The notes: a model not told the origin generated them from the sequence alone. A stretch of 5,438 nt of DNA from Deltaproteobacteria bacterium (GCA_004356685.1 SMWS01000161.1:1-5438); one strand, 5' to 3'. Positions 1 to 5,437 are shown, counted from the first letter of the stretch. Program-made: numbers and translations.

Positions 1-363
1 AACATATTTGTAGCTGACTTTAAGTTTATCGGCAGCTTTAGACAACCTCGTATCCTTAGTCCACAACACACAATTGTTAAGTATTGAAGAAGCTAATAGG
101 TTTACATCTACCCATCCTAATCCCTTTCCGATAAGTCTATTTTCATCAATAAAATATAAAGTCTCTTCAAAAGAAGCAGTTTCAAGACTTTTGAGGTTAT
201 TTAATAATCCCAATATCTCTTTTCTGTTTTTCATGTTTCCACAAGCAAGCTCGCCAATTACAAACTCGTGGCATATTATTCGGTCGTTTTCTAAAAGATC
301 AGAAAAATGTAAATTGGAACTTCTAAAGTGATCTATCCAAACAGAAGTGTCTGCTAAAATCAT
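1..363 (-). CDS. vapC: VapC-family PIN-domain ribonuclease toxin, C-terminus cut by window edge
   Basis: Toxin of a type II toxin-antitoxin pair; VapC proteins are Mg-dependent endoribonucleases that cut tRNA, rRNA or other RNA when the antitoxin is lost. The reading frame is open for 121 codons from the ATG at 363 to base 1 with no stop, so only the last few residues are missing (family size about 125-140). It begins MILADTSVWIDHFR, the standard PIN start. The four PIN acidic residues are visible: Asp5, Glu38 (in GELACG), Asp86 (in GWVDVNLLAS) and Asp104 (in LWTKDTRL), so the nuclease site looks intact. The ATG overlaps the TGA of the upstream antitoxin as ATGA, implying translational coupling. 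Family assignment is secure; RNA target unknown. Confidence 0.93.
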   Translation of the reverse strand, partial: MILADTSVWIDHFRSSNLHFSDLLENDRIICHEFVIGELACGNMKNRKEILGLLNNLKSLETASFEETLYFIDENRLIGKGLGWVDVNLLASSILNNCVLWTKDTRLSKAADKLKVSYKYV

Positions 364-554
364 TGGGAAGTTCTTTTTCTTGGAATATCTTCTATTTGTT
401 TTTCGGTACCGCCCAATTTTGCCAGGCGTTTTCCAGTTTCCATGCGTATCAGGGCTTTAAGACCTTCTCTTACAATAGAAGTTTTTTCTTTTATACCGGT
501 TAACTTTGAGGCTTTTTCCAAAAGGTCATCATCTATATTCAATGTTGTTCTCAT
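360..554 (-). CDS. vapB: VapB-family ribbon-helix-helix antitoxin
   Basis: Antitoxin partner of the adjacent VapC; such proteins neutralise the toxin with their C-terminal tail and repress their own operon through an N-terminal ribbon-helix-helix DNA-binding fold. The start MRTTLNIDDDLLEKASKLTG is typical: a short beta strand (RTTLNID), then helix 1, the turn around GIKEKTS and helix 2 (IVREGLKALI). A basic, polar tail follows that would contact VapC. I chose the ATG at 554 (64 aa) because family members begin with the Met-Arg-Thr-Thr strand. In-frame ATGs at 560 and 581 would add residues lying inside the operator and have no Shine-Dalgarno either. The ATG at 554 also lacks a ribosome-binding site and lies close to the predicted transcription start, so the message may be leaderless. 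Confidence 0.9.
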   Translation of the reverse strand: MRTTLNIDDDLLEKASKLTGIKEKTSIVREGLKALIRMETGKRLAKLGGTEKQIEDIPRKRTSQ

Positions 555-585
555 ATGCATCAATATGCATAAATTATGCATATTG
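553..585. promoter_or_regulatory. Predicted VapB operator: palindrome plus a third half-site
   Basis: Positions 561-585 form a perfect inverted repeat, CAATATGCATAA and its complement around a single centre base (573). A third copy of ATATGCAT lies at 553-560, touching the vapB start codon. The ATGCAT cores begin at 555, 565 and 576, about one helical turn apart, which suits ribbon-helix-helix dimers binding side by side on one DNA face. Its position between the -35 box and the start codon fits autorepression by VapB or VapBC. The symmetry is seen directly; the binding protein is inferred. Confidence 0.75.
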
Positions 586-589
586 TCAA
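560..589 (-). promoter_or_regulatory. Candidate vapBC promoter
   Basis: On the minus strand a consensus -35 TTGACA sits at 589-584. A weak -10, TATTGA at 565-560, follows after 18 bases. Transcription would start near 553, almost at the vapB ATG (554-552). The palindromic operator fills the spacer and covers the -10, so bound repressor would block polymerase. The -35 is convincing; the -10 choice is not. Confidence 0.5.
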
Positions 590-679
590 TTGTAAAATCT
601 CATTTAAGAAATCTAGATAGACTATTGAATCCCAGTTTTTATAGACAATTTCTTCAAAATATAATACCAAACCTCAAAT

Positions 680-912
680 TTAGTTCGTCTTTGTTAAATC
701 ATCTACAATGTTTTTGGCTTCTGTCAGTGAAATTCCCTTTTCGTTTCGCAGCAGTTTAATAGCTTCGATTTTTTTCCTTTACTTACCATTTCAAATACGC
801 TGTCCATAACTAAATCCCTTGATTCAAATTCAAGAAGAGAGTGAAGTTTGTCCGTTACTTTTCCGCATCCATGATTTCCAATATACGAAATTGTTAATGG
901 TAAATCCTCCTT
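680..912 (-). pseudogene. Out-of-frame continuation of the membrane-protein gene, with L7/L12 C-terminal-like tail
   Basis: Dropping one T at the TAA stop (913-911) lets the preceding gene continue in another frame for 48 residues: KEDLPLTISYIGNHG, a likely PH-domain strand end, then helix KVTDKLHSLLEFES and DSVFEMVSKGKK. At a run of seven A (775-769) the frame must slip back by one base to read IEAIKLLRNEKGISLTEAKN and end at TAA 682-680. That last segment, with the preceding GKK, resembles the helix-Gly-helix pattern of the ribosomal L7/L12 C-terminal domain (IxAIKxxRxxTGLGLKEAKxxV). The two shifts are opposite, so the original frame is restored; the repaired protein would be about 204 aa. 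Either a decayed gene, two sequencing errors, or partly programmed slippage (the A7 is phased as A AAA AAA for a -1 slip). There is no credible independent start codon. Shared ancestry of the two parts is inferred from reading sense. Confidence 0.55.
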
Positions 913-1294
913 AATCGGTCTTCAGCACTACTCTGCTTAGGGAGCTATTTTTTTTGGAGTAAGTTTGAATCACTACGTTTGTTATATTATGAAAAAATAA
1001 CATGCCCTCTGTCTTTTTATAAAATCTATTCCTTTTCCAGGACAACTGCCGCGAAATAGGATTGAATTTGAATTCAATTTGTTCATAGAAGAGCGCTAAG
1101 GCTGATATTATAAAGATACACCCAAACGCTGCTCCTAATAAATTCTTCTTGTCTACAGGTGTGAGTAATAGAATTTCAAAGAAGGTATAGATTAAAAAGA
1201 TTGAAGCAATACTTAATACATACTCAAACAAGCCTGGTTTGTGCTCAATAACTACCAAATCTTGAGAGTCCTTAGTTGTTTTCATAATCGGCAA
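911..1294 (-). CDS. Small membrane protein with PH-like domain, truncated by frameshift
   Basis: Predicted inner-membrane protein of 127 aa, no enzyme motif recognised. Two hydrophobic spans are visible, about residues 24-45 (YVLSIASIFLIYTFFEILLL) and 52-70 (LGAAFGCIFIISALALFY). A beta-rich part follows (FKFNPISRQLSWKR ... FHNITNVVIQTY ... SRVVLKTD) with the spacing of bacterial PH-like or DUF membrane proteins, where a strand pair, an 'I..V' motif and a final strand are expected. The protein stops just where the last strand should continue, and sensible sequence goes on in another frame (680-912), so this is probably the front part of a longer broken gene. The start at 1294 is TTG; ATG at 1285 (MKTTKDSQ) is equally possible. 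No Shine-Dalgarno is seen for either. It lies directly downstream of the ABM gene remnant. Confidence 0.6.
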   Translation of the reverse strand: MPIMKTTKDSQDLVVIEHKPGLFEYVLSIASIFLIYTFFEILLLTPVDKKNLLGAAFGCIFIISALALFYEQIEFKFNPISRQLSWKRNRFYKKTEGMLFFHNITNVVIQTYSKKNSSLSRVVLKTD

Positions 1295-1308
1295 ATGTAT
1301 AGAACAAT

Positions 1309-1382
1309 TAAAATATTCTAAGCAACCATATTTTATTCACTAACATAATAGATGTTTAAAGTTTCTACTTCTTGCAAGAGTT
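1309..1382 (-). repeat. Displaced copy of the ABM gene 3' end (direct repeat, copy A)
   Basis: These 74 bases match 3575-3648 at 71 positions, in the same orientation and 2,266 bases apart. Read on the minus strand they encode LLQEVETLNIYYVSE, the C-terminus of the ABM protein at 3584-3886. A substitution at 1335 turns a GAA codon into TAA, and the normal TAG follows at 1320-1318. The other two differences (1375, 1378) are synonymous. Similarity fades beyond 1382, although LLQEVE is preceded by a faintly comparable stretch. It has no start and is a pseudogene remnant, best explained as one end of an insertion or duplication event that placed the M16 gene here. Confidence 0.9.
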
Positions 1383-1404
1383 TTAGAGAATTATTTTGGA
1401 GCTA

Positions 1405-3366
1405 TTAATTATTTTCCAAGAGTAAGGTGTTCAATTGTGATTTAGTTTCGTCTGCATCTTTAATTCCTATGTAATAAGTTTTTCCCATCTTAGTTTTTAC
1501 AAGTAAGCCTTTTCTCCATATTTTCCAATCAGAATTATAATATCTAAACTTCATGTTGAACCATATTTTCGGAGAAATTAATAATCGAAACAAAGAAATA
1601 GTATCAATAGAGTGAATAGATTCCTTCTTAAACTTTCTTAGGTATAGAGCTATACTTTTTATGATAAGGTTATCATTTTCTACTATAATTTTTTTGGGAA
1701 ATAGTGCTAAAAGCCCCATGAAAATTAATAAGTAAATAAATATTGTAAAAAAATTATATAGATAATAAGGAAATAATGTTAGAGAATTATAAAAACTAGA
1801 CGGTATAATATATCTGTCTAAAGGAGATATAATCAAACTATATAAAAACATCGAGATTATAAGAAAAGTTATTATTTCTATAATCATCAGTGGGCTGTGA
1901 GCTGTTTCTCTAACCCATGCCACGCGAGTTTCATCAAATGTTCTACTATACATTTTTTTTACAACTATTATTGATAAGACTAGGAACGTTAAGTATAAAA
2001 TGTATGGTTCGAGTTTATGAAATTTATAGGGCATCCAGACTGAAACATAAGAATTATCAGGATTGAATATTTTTTTTAGACCCTCTTTATATTCTGAATA
2101 ACTGATCGTATATATAGCTTCATAAGGTGAAATTGTAGTATTATATTTATCTCTAAATGTATGATATTTGTTTGCATGTCGCATCATTGAATCGGCGTCT
2201 AATTCAGCAAGTTCAATACGCTGCTCTCGAGTTAATTTTAAAGCCTCTTTAATTGCATCATCTTGAAACTTATTTTTACGTGTTTCGTTTTCTATTAAAG
2301 ACTTGACATAGTTAATATTAGTATTGAAAGCATCATGGGTTGTCTCAAATGAAACTGTTCCATATCCAGAATTAAATCTATCTAATACTGATACATGGGC
2401 ACTGTAGGTTTCGCCTTTTTTATTCCTAAGTTCTTTCATCAGTCGATGTGAAAGATAATCAAGATATGAGTACAGAATGTATATCTCTTGTGGTGTTAGA
2501 TTATCATATTTAGTTCCGATATTTATATAAGGAGAGAAGAATGGGAACTGCTCAACTCTTAAGTATGGTTTATTGTTGGGTATGGGTTTTATGTCATCAT
2601 CTACAGTTTTACCGGTTCTCTTTTTGTACTTGCCAAATTCAGTTTTTATTAACGAAATCATATTGTTAGGATTAAAATTGCCAGAAACAAATAGAATCAT
2701 GTTTGATGGGTAATAATAATCTTTATATAATTTGATCAACTCATCATAAGTAAGTTTTCTATTTGATAATCTTTGTTCATCATCGGTGTAGTATTGTCTT
2801 TTAATACCAAACTCAGATTCGAAAAATCCTGGTTCTGGGAAATATCGAAGACTATAAGAACCAAAGATATCTCTATTAAGTTTTTCTGAAAGCCATCCAG
2901 GTTCACCAATTTCTAATTCAACGGATGATTTAGCTCTTTGTATATCTTTATGCTTAATATCTCTATTAAACAGCATTTTAGAAAATTGTTTAACAAGCCA
3001 ATCGCTTTTTTTGTATGGAATTTTTGCATGATAGCCGGTTTCGTAATATGATGTGTATCCATTAATAGATCCACCATTTTCTTTAATTAGTTGAAGATAT
3101 GTTTGTCCTTCTTCAAATCTTCCGTCTCTGAAAAGCAAATGCTCCAAAAGGTGACTGACACCAAGATTATTTATATTTTCAACCGACCGACCTACTTTTA
3201 CCTTTACTTTTATTTTAAAGTTTTGAGCCTTATCGCTTGGCGCAAGAACAACTTGCATGCCATTATCAAGCTGATAAAATGTAATATTTTCATATGGATT
3301 TATTGCATAGGAGCTGTTTAGAGGCAGAAAAAAGAGAAATAAAAATGGAAAATACTTATAGATCAT
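1405..3366 (-). CDS. Exported, membrane-anchored M16-family zinc metallopeptidase with C-terminal PH-like domain
   Basis: Numbering is from the ATG at 3366 (653 aa). Residues 1-21 (MIYKYFPFLFLFFLPLNSSYA) are a good signal peptide; in-frame ATGs at 3396 and 3435 would lengthen its basic front, and none has a clear Shine-Dalgarno. The M16 N-terminal domain carries the inverted zinc motif HLLEH (His72, Glu75, His76), with Glu152 (VELEI) as third ligand 76 residues on. The C-terminal half has R314 and Y321 in LRNKKGETY, the conserved Arg/Tyr of the family's second domain, so the peptidase looks catalytically complete. Members of M16 degrade small peptides or process precursors. After about residue 450 come three membrane spans (about 455-472, 492-514, 532-557), then a basic, beta-rich tail (558-653; IIVENDNLIIKS ... 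GLLVKTKMGKTYYIGIKD) like bacterial PH domains. Positive residues after spans 1 and 3 put the protease outside and the tail in the cytoplasm. The gene stands between two copies of the ABM 3' end. Substrate unknown. Confidence 0.85.
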   Translation of the reverse strand: MIYKYFPFLFLFFLPLNSSYAINPYENITFYQLDNGMQVVLAPSDKAQNFKIKVKVKVGRSVENINNLGVSHLLEHLLFRDGRFEEGQTYLQLIKENGGSINGYTSYYETGYHAKIPYKKSDWLVKQFSKMLFNRDIKHKDIQRAKSSVELEIGEPGWLSEKLNRDIFGSYSLRYFPEPGFFESEFGIKRQYYTDDEQRLSNRKLTYDELIKLYKDYYYPSNMILFVSGNFNPNNMISLIKTEFGKYKKRTGKTVDDDIKPIPNNKPYLRVEQFPFFSPYINIGTKYDNLTPQEIYILYSYLDYLSHRLMKELRNKKGETYSAHVSVLDRFNSGYGTVSFETTHDAFNTNINYVKSLIENETRKNKFQDDAIKEALKLTREQRIELAELDADSMMRHANKYHTFRDKYNTTISPYEAIYTISYSEYKEGLKKIFNPDNSYVSVWMPYKFHKLEPYILYLTFLVLSIIVVKKMYSRTFDETRVAWVRETAHSPLMIIEIITFLIISMFLYSLIISPLDRYIIPSSFYNSLTLFPYYLYNFFTIFIYLLIFMGLLALFPKKIIVENDNLIIKSIALYLRKFKKESIHSIDTISLFRLLISPKIWFNMKFRYYNSDWKIWRKGLLVKTKMGKTYYIGIKDADETKSQLNTLLLENN

Positions 3367-3574
3367 AGAGATTCGTGGAATAATAGCTATTAGCATCTTG
3401 GATTTTAAAAGTGATTTGTAAAATAAACAGGACATATAATTTAATATATGACTTGTTTAGGGTTTGTAAATAGGTTTTGTTTAAGGCTAGCAGAATGTAG
3501 TCGGACATTTTAATAATTATAGAATCTAATCATAAACAACTTCTAATTTTAGTTATTCCTATTGTTCATACTAG

Positions 3575-3648
3575 TAAAATATTCTAAGCAACCATATTTT
3601 CTTCACTAACATAATAGATGTTTAAAGTTTCTACTTCTTGTAAAAGTT
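3575..3648 (-). repeat. Intact ABM gene 3' end (direct repeat, copy B)
   Basis: Partner of the repeat at 1309-1382 (71 of 74 identical). It covers the last 21 codons and TAG stop of the ABM gene plus 9 bases beyond. Similarity ends sharply at 3575 on the outer side (TTTTACTAG here, TTTTAATTG in the other copy), which marks a junction. Confidence 0.9.
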
Positions 3649-3886
3649 CCGGGAATTTATCGGTAAAGTCTTTGAAATAAGCTTTTTCAAAATGCAGGTC
3701 TAGGTCTTTTTGACTTCGCCACCTTTCGACAAACTTAAAAGAATTTGTATCGAATGGATTTTGTAGAAAATCATAAGTTATGCATCCTTCCTCCCTATTT
3801 GATAGCGCTACCAAGGGCTCTGAAATTTCTATCATTTTTTCTCTTGTTTCAGGTTTGGTCTTAAATTCAGCAATTAAAATAATCAT
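3584..3886 (-). CDS. ABM-domain protein, putative quinol monooxygenase (YgiN-like)
   Basis: A 100-aa protein with the single-domain dimeric ferredoxin-like fold of the antibiotic biosynthesis monooxygenase family. Members act as cofactor-free oxygenases on quinols or polyketides, or have unknown roles. Family marks are the first strand MIILIAEFKTKPETREK, EEGCITYDF (residues 32-40), FKFVERW (50-56) and H65 followed by AYFKDF; length is typical. I start at the ATG at 3886 rather than 3922 because the first strand begins there and a strong Shine-Dalgarno, GGGGGAG, sits 6 bases upstream. It diverges from the CMD gene across an 88-bp gap, a pairing that fits shared regulation in redox or aromatic/quinone chemistry, though that is inference. 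Its 3' end is duplicated at 1309-1382, and it was probably once followed directly by the membrane-protein gene at 1294. Cytoplasmic: no signal peptide. Confidence 0.85.
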   Translation of the reverse strand: MIILIAEFKTKPETREKMIEISEPLVALSNREEGCITYDFLQNPFDTNSFKFVERWRSQKDLDLHFEKAYFKDFTDKFPELLQEVETLNIYYVSEENMVA

Positions 3887-3892
3887 TATATA

Positions 3893-3899
3893 CTCCCCC
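3893..3899 (-). promoter_or_regulatory. Ribosome binding site that fixes the ABM start
   Basis: Minus-strand GGGGGAG, six bases before the ATG at 3886, is one of the strongest Shine-Dalgarno sites in the window. It decides for the shorter 100-aa form, since the ATG at 3922 has no such site. Confidence 0.75.
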
Positions 3900-3915
3900 T
3901 TAGTATTATTATAAT

Positions 3916-3943
3916 TTATCAATCAGTATTTATTATATATCAT
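3916..3943 (+). promoter_or_regulatory. Weak candidate promoter for the CMD gene
   Basis: TTATCA (3916-3921) and TATCAT (3938-3943) with a 16-base spacer lie upstream of the CMD gene, leaving a leader of roughly 25 bases that includes its ribosome site. The whole divergent gap is nearly pure A+T, so chance matches are likely, and I could not single out an opposing ABM promoter. Confidence 0.25.
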
Positions 3944-3974
3944 ATACAATATTTTTTTTAAAAGGAGCCAGGAA

Positions 3975-4358
3975 ATGAATTCGGAAAAGTATCAAAAGGG
4001 ATGGGATAAGCTAAACGAAATTTCACCAGGAGCTGCAGACAGGACTGTTGCAAGCTTAAATGATATTGCTCCTGATATGGTGAACTATCTTATGGAATTT
4101 GTGTTTGGAGAGATTTCTTCCAGACCCGGGCTTGATATGAGGGCTAGAGAAATTACAGCTGTCGCCGCTCTTACGGCACTGGGCACTGCACCTACACAAT
4201 TAAAAGTGCATATAAAGGGCGCTCTAAATTGTGGTTGTAACAGAGAAGAGGTTACCGAAGTTATTATGCAGACCCTGGTTTACGCAGGGTTTCCAGCTGC
4301 TCTCACTGGTCTTAGGCTGGCTAAAGAATGTTTTGAGGAGTTGGATGAGAAAAAGTAA
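3975..4358 (+). CDS. Carboxymuconolactone decarboxylase (CMD/AhpD-like) family protein
   Basis: A 127-aa cytoplasmic, all-helical protein of the CMD family. Relatives include the beta-ketoadipate enzyme gamma-carboxymuconolactone decarboxylase and AhpD-type peroxidase partners; many members are of unknown substrate. Visible signature: MRAREITAVAALTALG (residues 55-70), LKVHIKGALNCGCNREEVTEV (76-96, with His79), then MQTLVYAGFPAAL (98-110). Length fits a single-domain member. It lacks the AhpD CxxC; instead Cys86 and Cys88 form a C-G-C motif just after the conserved His, with Cys119 near the end, so thiol redox chemistry is possible but not shown. AAAGGAG seven bases before the ATG gives a strong start. 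It is transcribed away from the ABM gene; nearby ABM and CMD genes suggest a small redox or quinone-related module. It is not evidence for a protocatechuate pathway, as no other genes of it are present. Confidence 0.88.
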   Translation: MNSEKYQKGWDKLNEISPGAADRTVASLNDIAPDMVNYLMEFVFGEISSRPGLDMRAREITAVAALTALGTAPTQLKVHIKGALNCGCNREEVTEVIMQTLVYAGFPAALTGLRLAKECFEELDEKK

Positions 4359-4389
4359 TAAAAAATATTGTTAATTTTACTGATTAATT

Positions 4390-4398
4390 TGATACAAT
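4390..4398 (+). promoter_or_regulatory. Candidate extended -10 promoter of the BppU-like gene
   Basis: TGATACAAT (4390-4398) matches an extended -10 element (TG-N-TAtAAT with one change). Transcription would begin about 4405-4408, at or next to the ATG at 4408. Together with the lack of any Shine-Dalgarno this suggests a leaderless or nearly leaderless message. No good -35 is present (TTGTTA lies 19 bases upstream). Confidence 0.4.
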
Positions 4399-4407
4399 AT
4401 CTATTAG

Positions 4408-4743
4408 ATGAAGCTAAGGACAGAGGTTCAAAGAGAATTTAATATCAATAAGGGTGATACTCACCATCCTATAGAATTCAGGCTTGTTAATATGCATAAT
4501 TTGCTGCCCATTGATATAAGCCAAGCCAAAGCAATATTTATTTTATTAAAAGAAAGAGAAGAGGTTCTTAGATCTGATGTAAATCTGGAGCATGGGGTAG
4601 CGGGTATAGGAAGACATGACTGGAAAGAAGGTGAAACAGACAAGCAAGGAATTTATAGCGGTTACTTCGAGCTTACATGTAAGGACGGTAATTATTTTAG
4701 GATACCAGAGGGAGACGAGTTTATAAAAATAGAGATTGAATAG
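4408..4743 (+). CDS. Orphan protein resembling the phage baseplate BppU N-terminal domain
   Basis: A 111-aa protein with no signal peptide or membrane span. Its pattern is that of the N-terminal beta-sandwich domain of phage BppU-type baseplate proteins. There is an opening strand (HPIEFRLVN), then 'PIDISQAKAIFILL' (residues 34-47) like the usual 'PIDLTGATVTF.l', the segment GRHDWKEGETDKQGIYSGYFEL (68-89) like 'G.v.Y.W..gDTd..G.Y.gyFEv', and a closing strand IPEGDEFIKIEI. In phages this domain attaches receptor-binding parts to the baseplate. Here it is a complete single-domain gene, with no other phage genes visible in the window. It begins 49 bases after the CMD gene on the same strand, so it might be read through from it. 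It has no Shine-Dalgarno. Alternatives: a cellular domain reused by the host, or a phage relic. Resemblance is by eye only. Confidence 0.6.
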   Translation: MKLRTEVQREFNINKGDTHHPIEFRLVNMHNLLPIDISQAKAIFILLKEREEVLRSDVNLEHGVAGIGRHDWKEGETDKQGIYSGYFELTCKDGNYFRIPEGDEFIKIEIE

Positions 4744-4768
4744 TTTTTATATTTGATTTAGATAATCA

Positions 4769-5200
4769 CTATTTTACGGTCTTAAATCCTTGCTCTTTCC
4801 ATTGTGTAATTCCACCCATATCATAAACTTCATTAAATCCTAACTCTTTCATTATAGGAGCCGTTTTTCCACTCCTTCCACCTGATCGACAGTGGATAAC
4901 ATATGTTTTGTCTTTTTCTAATTTATTTAATTCATTTTTAAAAGTTTTTGAATAGTAGTTAAGATTCTTCGCATTTTCGATATGTTCTTTTTTGTATTCT
5001 TCGGGAGTTCTAAGGTCAAGAATAACAAAGTCAGGATCATATTTGAGTTTTTCGATTAAATCATGAGCTTGTAGAGGAGTGATCTTTTTCACAGTCTGCA
5101 AATTCATTTCAGAATCGACGCTGTTAGTTTCAGAATATAAGTAAACCGAAAAAAATAAGAAGTAAAATAGCAGAGCTGAAAATTTGATTAACTGAAACAC
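4769..5200 (-). CDS. Exported single-domain rhodanese
   Basis: A 143-aa protein: hydrophobic signal peptide (about residues 1-23, FQLIKFSALLFYFLFFSVYLYS), a short linker, then one rhodanese domain (about 37-143). Active-site loop CRSGGRS (104-110) has the catalytic Cys104, which carries a persulfide in this family. Other hallmarks are ITPLQAHDLI, FVILDLRTPEEYKKEHIENA with Asp62 and Arg64, and GFNEVYDMGGITQWKEQG. There is no lipobox cysteine, so it is probably a soluble periplasmic or loosely anchored protein handling sulfane sulfur, or a sulfur/cyanide detoxifier. The start codon is GTG at 5200, supported by AAAGGAG ten bases upstream (spacing slightly long) and no nearby ATG. It converges on the BppU-like gene with 25 bp between the stops and no clear terminator. 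Confidence 0.9.
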   Translation of the reverse strand: MFQLIKFSALLFYFLFFSVYLYSETNSVDSEMNLQTVKKITPLQAHDLIEKLKYDPDFVILDLRTPEEYKKEHIENAKNLNYYSKTFKNELNKLEKDKTYVIHCRSGGRSGKTAPIMKELGFNEVYDMGGITQWKEQGFKTVK

Positions 5201-5237
5201 TAATTAAGTTCTCCTTTCAAAAAAAAGGCGTGCTAAT

Positions 5238-5266
5238 AGTATAATTTATTTTTTGCATTAACAAAA
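5238..5266 (-). promoter_or_regulatory. Candidate rhodanese promoter
   Basis: Minus-strand TATACT (5243-5238) is a good -10, with TTTTGT (5266-5261) 17 bases upstream as a poor -35. The start near 5231 would give a leader of about 30 bases carrying the AAAGGAG site. The rest of 5201-5308 is AT-rich, without other recognisable signals. Confidence 0.35.
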
Positions 5267-5307
5267 TTCTATCTCCAACTAGATTTATAATAAGAATATA
5301 ATAAGGG

Positions 5308-5325
5308 GTCAAATCTCCTCTTGAC
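5308..5325. repeat. REP-like short hairpin at transposase end
   Basis: GTCAA (5308-5312) and TTGAC (5321-5325) form an inverted repeat around an 8-base loop. The minus-strand reading, GTCAAGAGGAGATTTGACCCC in outline, looks like the short palindromes often seen at the ends of REP-associated transposase genes in metagenomic bacteria. It contains the transposase stop codon (5311-5309). Only one copy is in the window. Confidence 0.4.
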
Positions 5326-5437
5326 TGCATATCTTCTTTAACTTTGCATATTCGCTTTTAATCTTTGTGCTTTTCTTCATTCTCTCTTTCAATCGAAAAT
5401 TACTTGAAGCTATAGTTTTGTATGATTTAACTCTATA
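5309..5437 (-). CDS. C-terminal end of a probable REP-associated tyrosine (Y1) transposase, cut by window edge
   Basis: The minus frame is open from the right edge to a TGA at 5311-5309, giving 42 residues: YRVKSYKTIASSNFRLKERMKK and a lysine-rich end AKLKKICSQEEI. This resembles the last helix of the helix-turn-helix and basic tail of REP-associated Y1 transposases (pattern 'YSAVSkaisRlkerMkkDkkLrkeieklkk'). The HUH and Tyr catalytic motifs would lie outside the window, so the family call rests on a short tail plus the palindrome at its stop codon. Such proteins nick single-stranded DNA at REP-type hairpins. Alternative: any basic C-terminal tail of an unrelated protein. Confidence 0.45.
   Translation of the reverse strand, partial: YRVKSYKTIASSNFRLKERMKKSTKIKSEYAKLKKICSQEEI

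Noticed and set aside
74..331. Plus-strand reading frame of 85 codons
   Set aside because: It lies opposite VapC, whose PIN motifs make the minus strand the coding one.
442..759. Plus-strand reading frame of 105 codons
   Set aside because: It runs antisense to vapB, its operator and the L7/L12-like tail, and shows no family pattern.
906..910. Minus-strand GGAGG just after the TAA at 911, as a ribosome site for a separate downstream gene
   Set aside because: The only codon at proper spacing is ATT at 898, whose frame soon stops; the L7/L12-like frame has no start there, so a frameshifted single gene is the better reading.
3091..3321. Plus-strand reading frame of 76 codons
   Set aside because: It is antisense to the M16 catalytic domain, including the HLLEH region.
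3516..3521. Minus-strand TATAAT upstream of the M16 gene
   Set aside because: It is a perfect -10 hexamer, but no -35 lies at 16-18 bases and such matches are common in this AT-rich gap; not called as a promoter.
4490..4502. ATATGCATAATTT, matching half of the vapB operator
   Set aside because: It is a single copy inside coding sequence in AT-rich DNA, without the second arm; chance is the simplest explanation.
4461..4643. Minus-strand reading frame of 60 codons
   Set aside because: It is antisense to the BppU-like gene, with no ribosome site or recognisable motif.
4744..4768. Possible bidirectional terminator between the convergent BppU-like and rhodanese genes
   Set aside because: No stable stem is visible, only AT-rich sequence.
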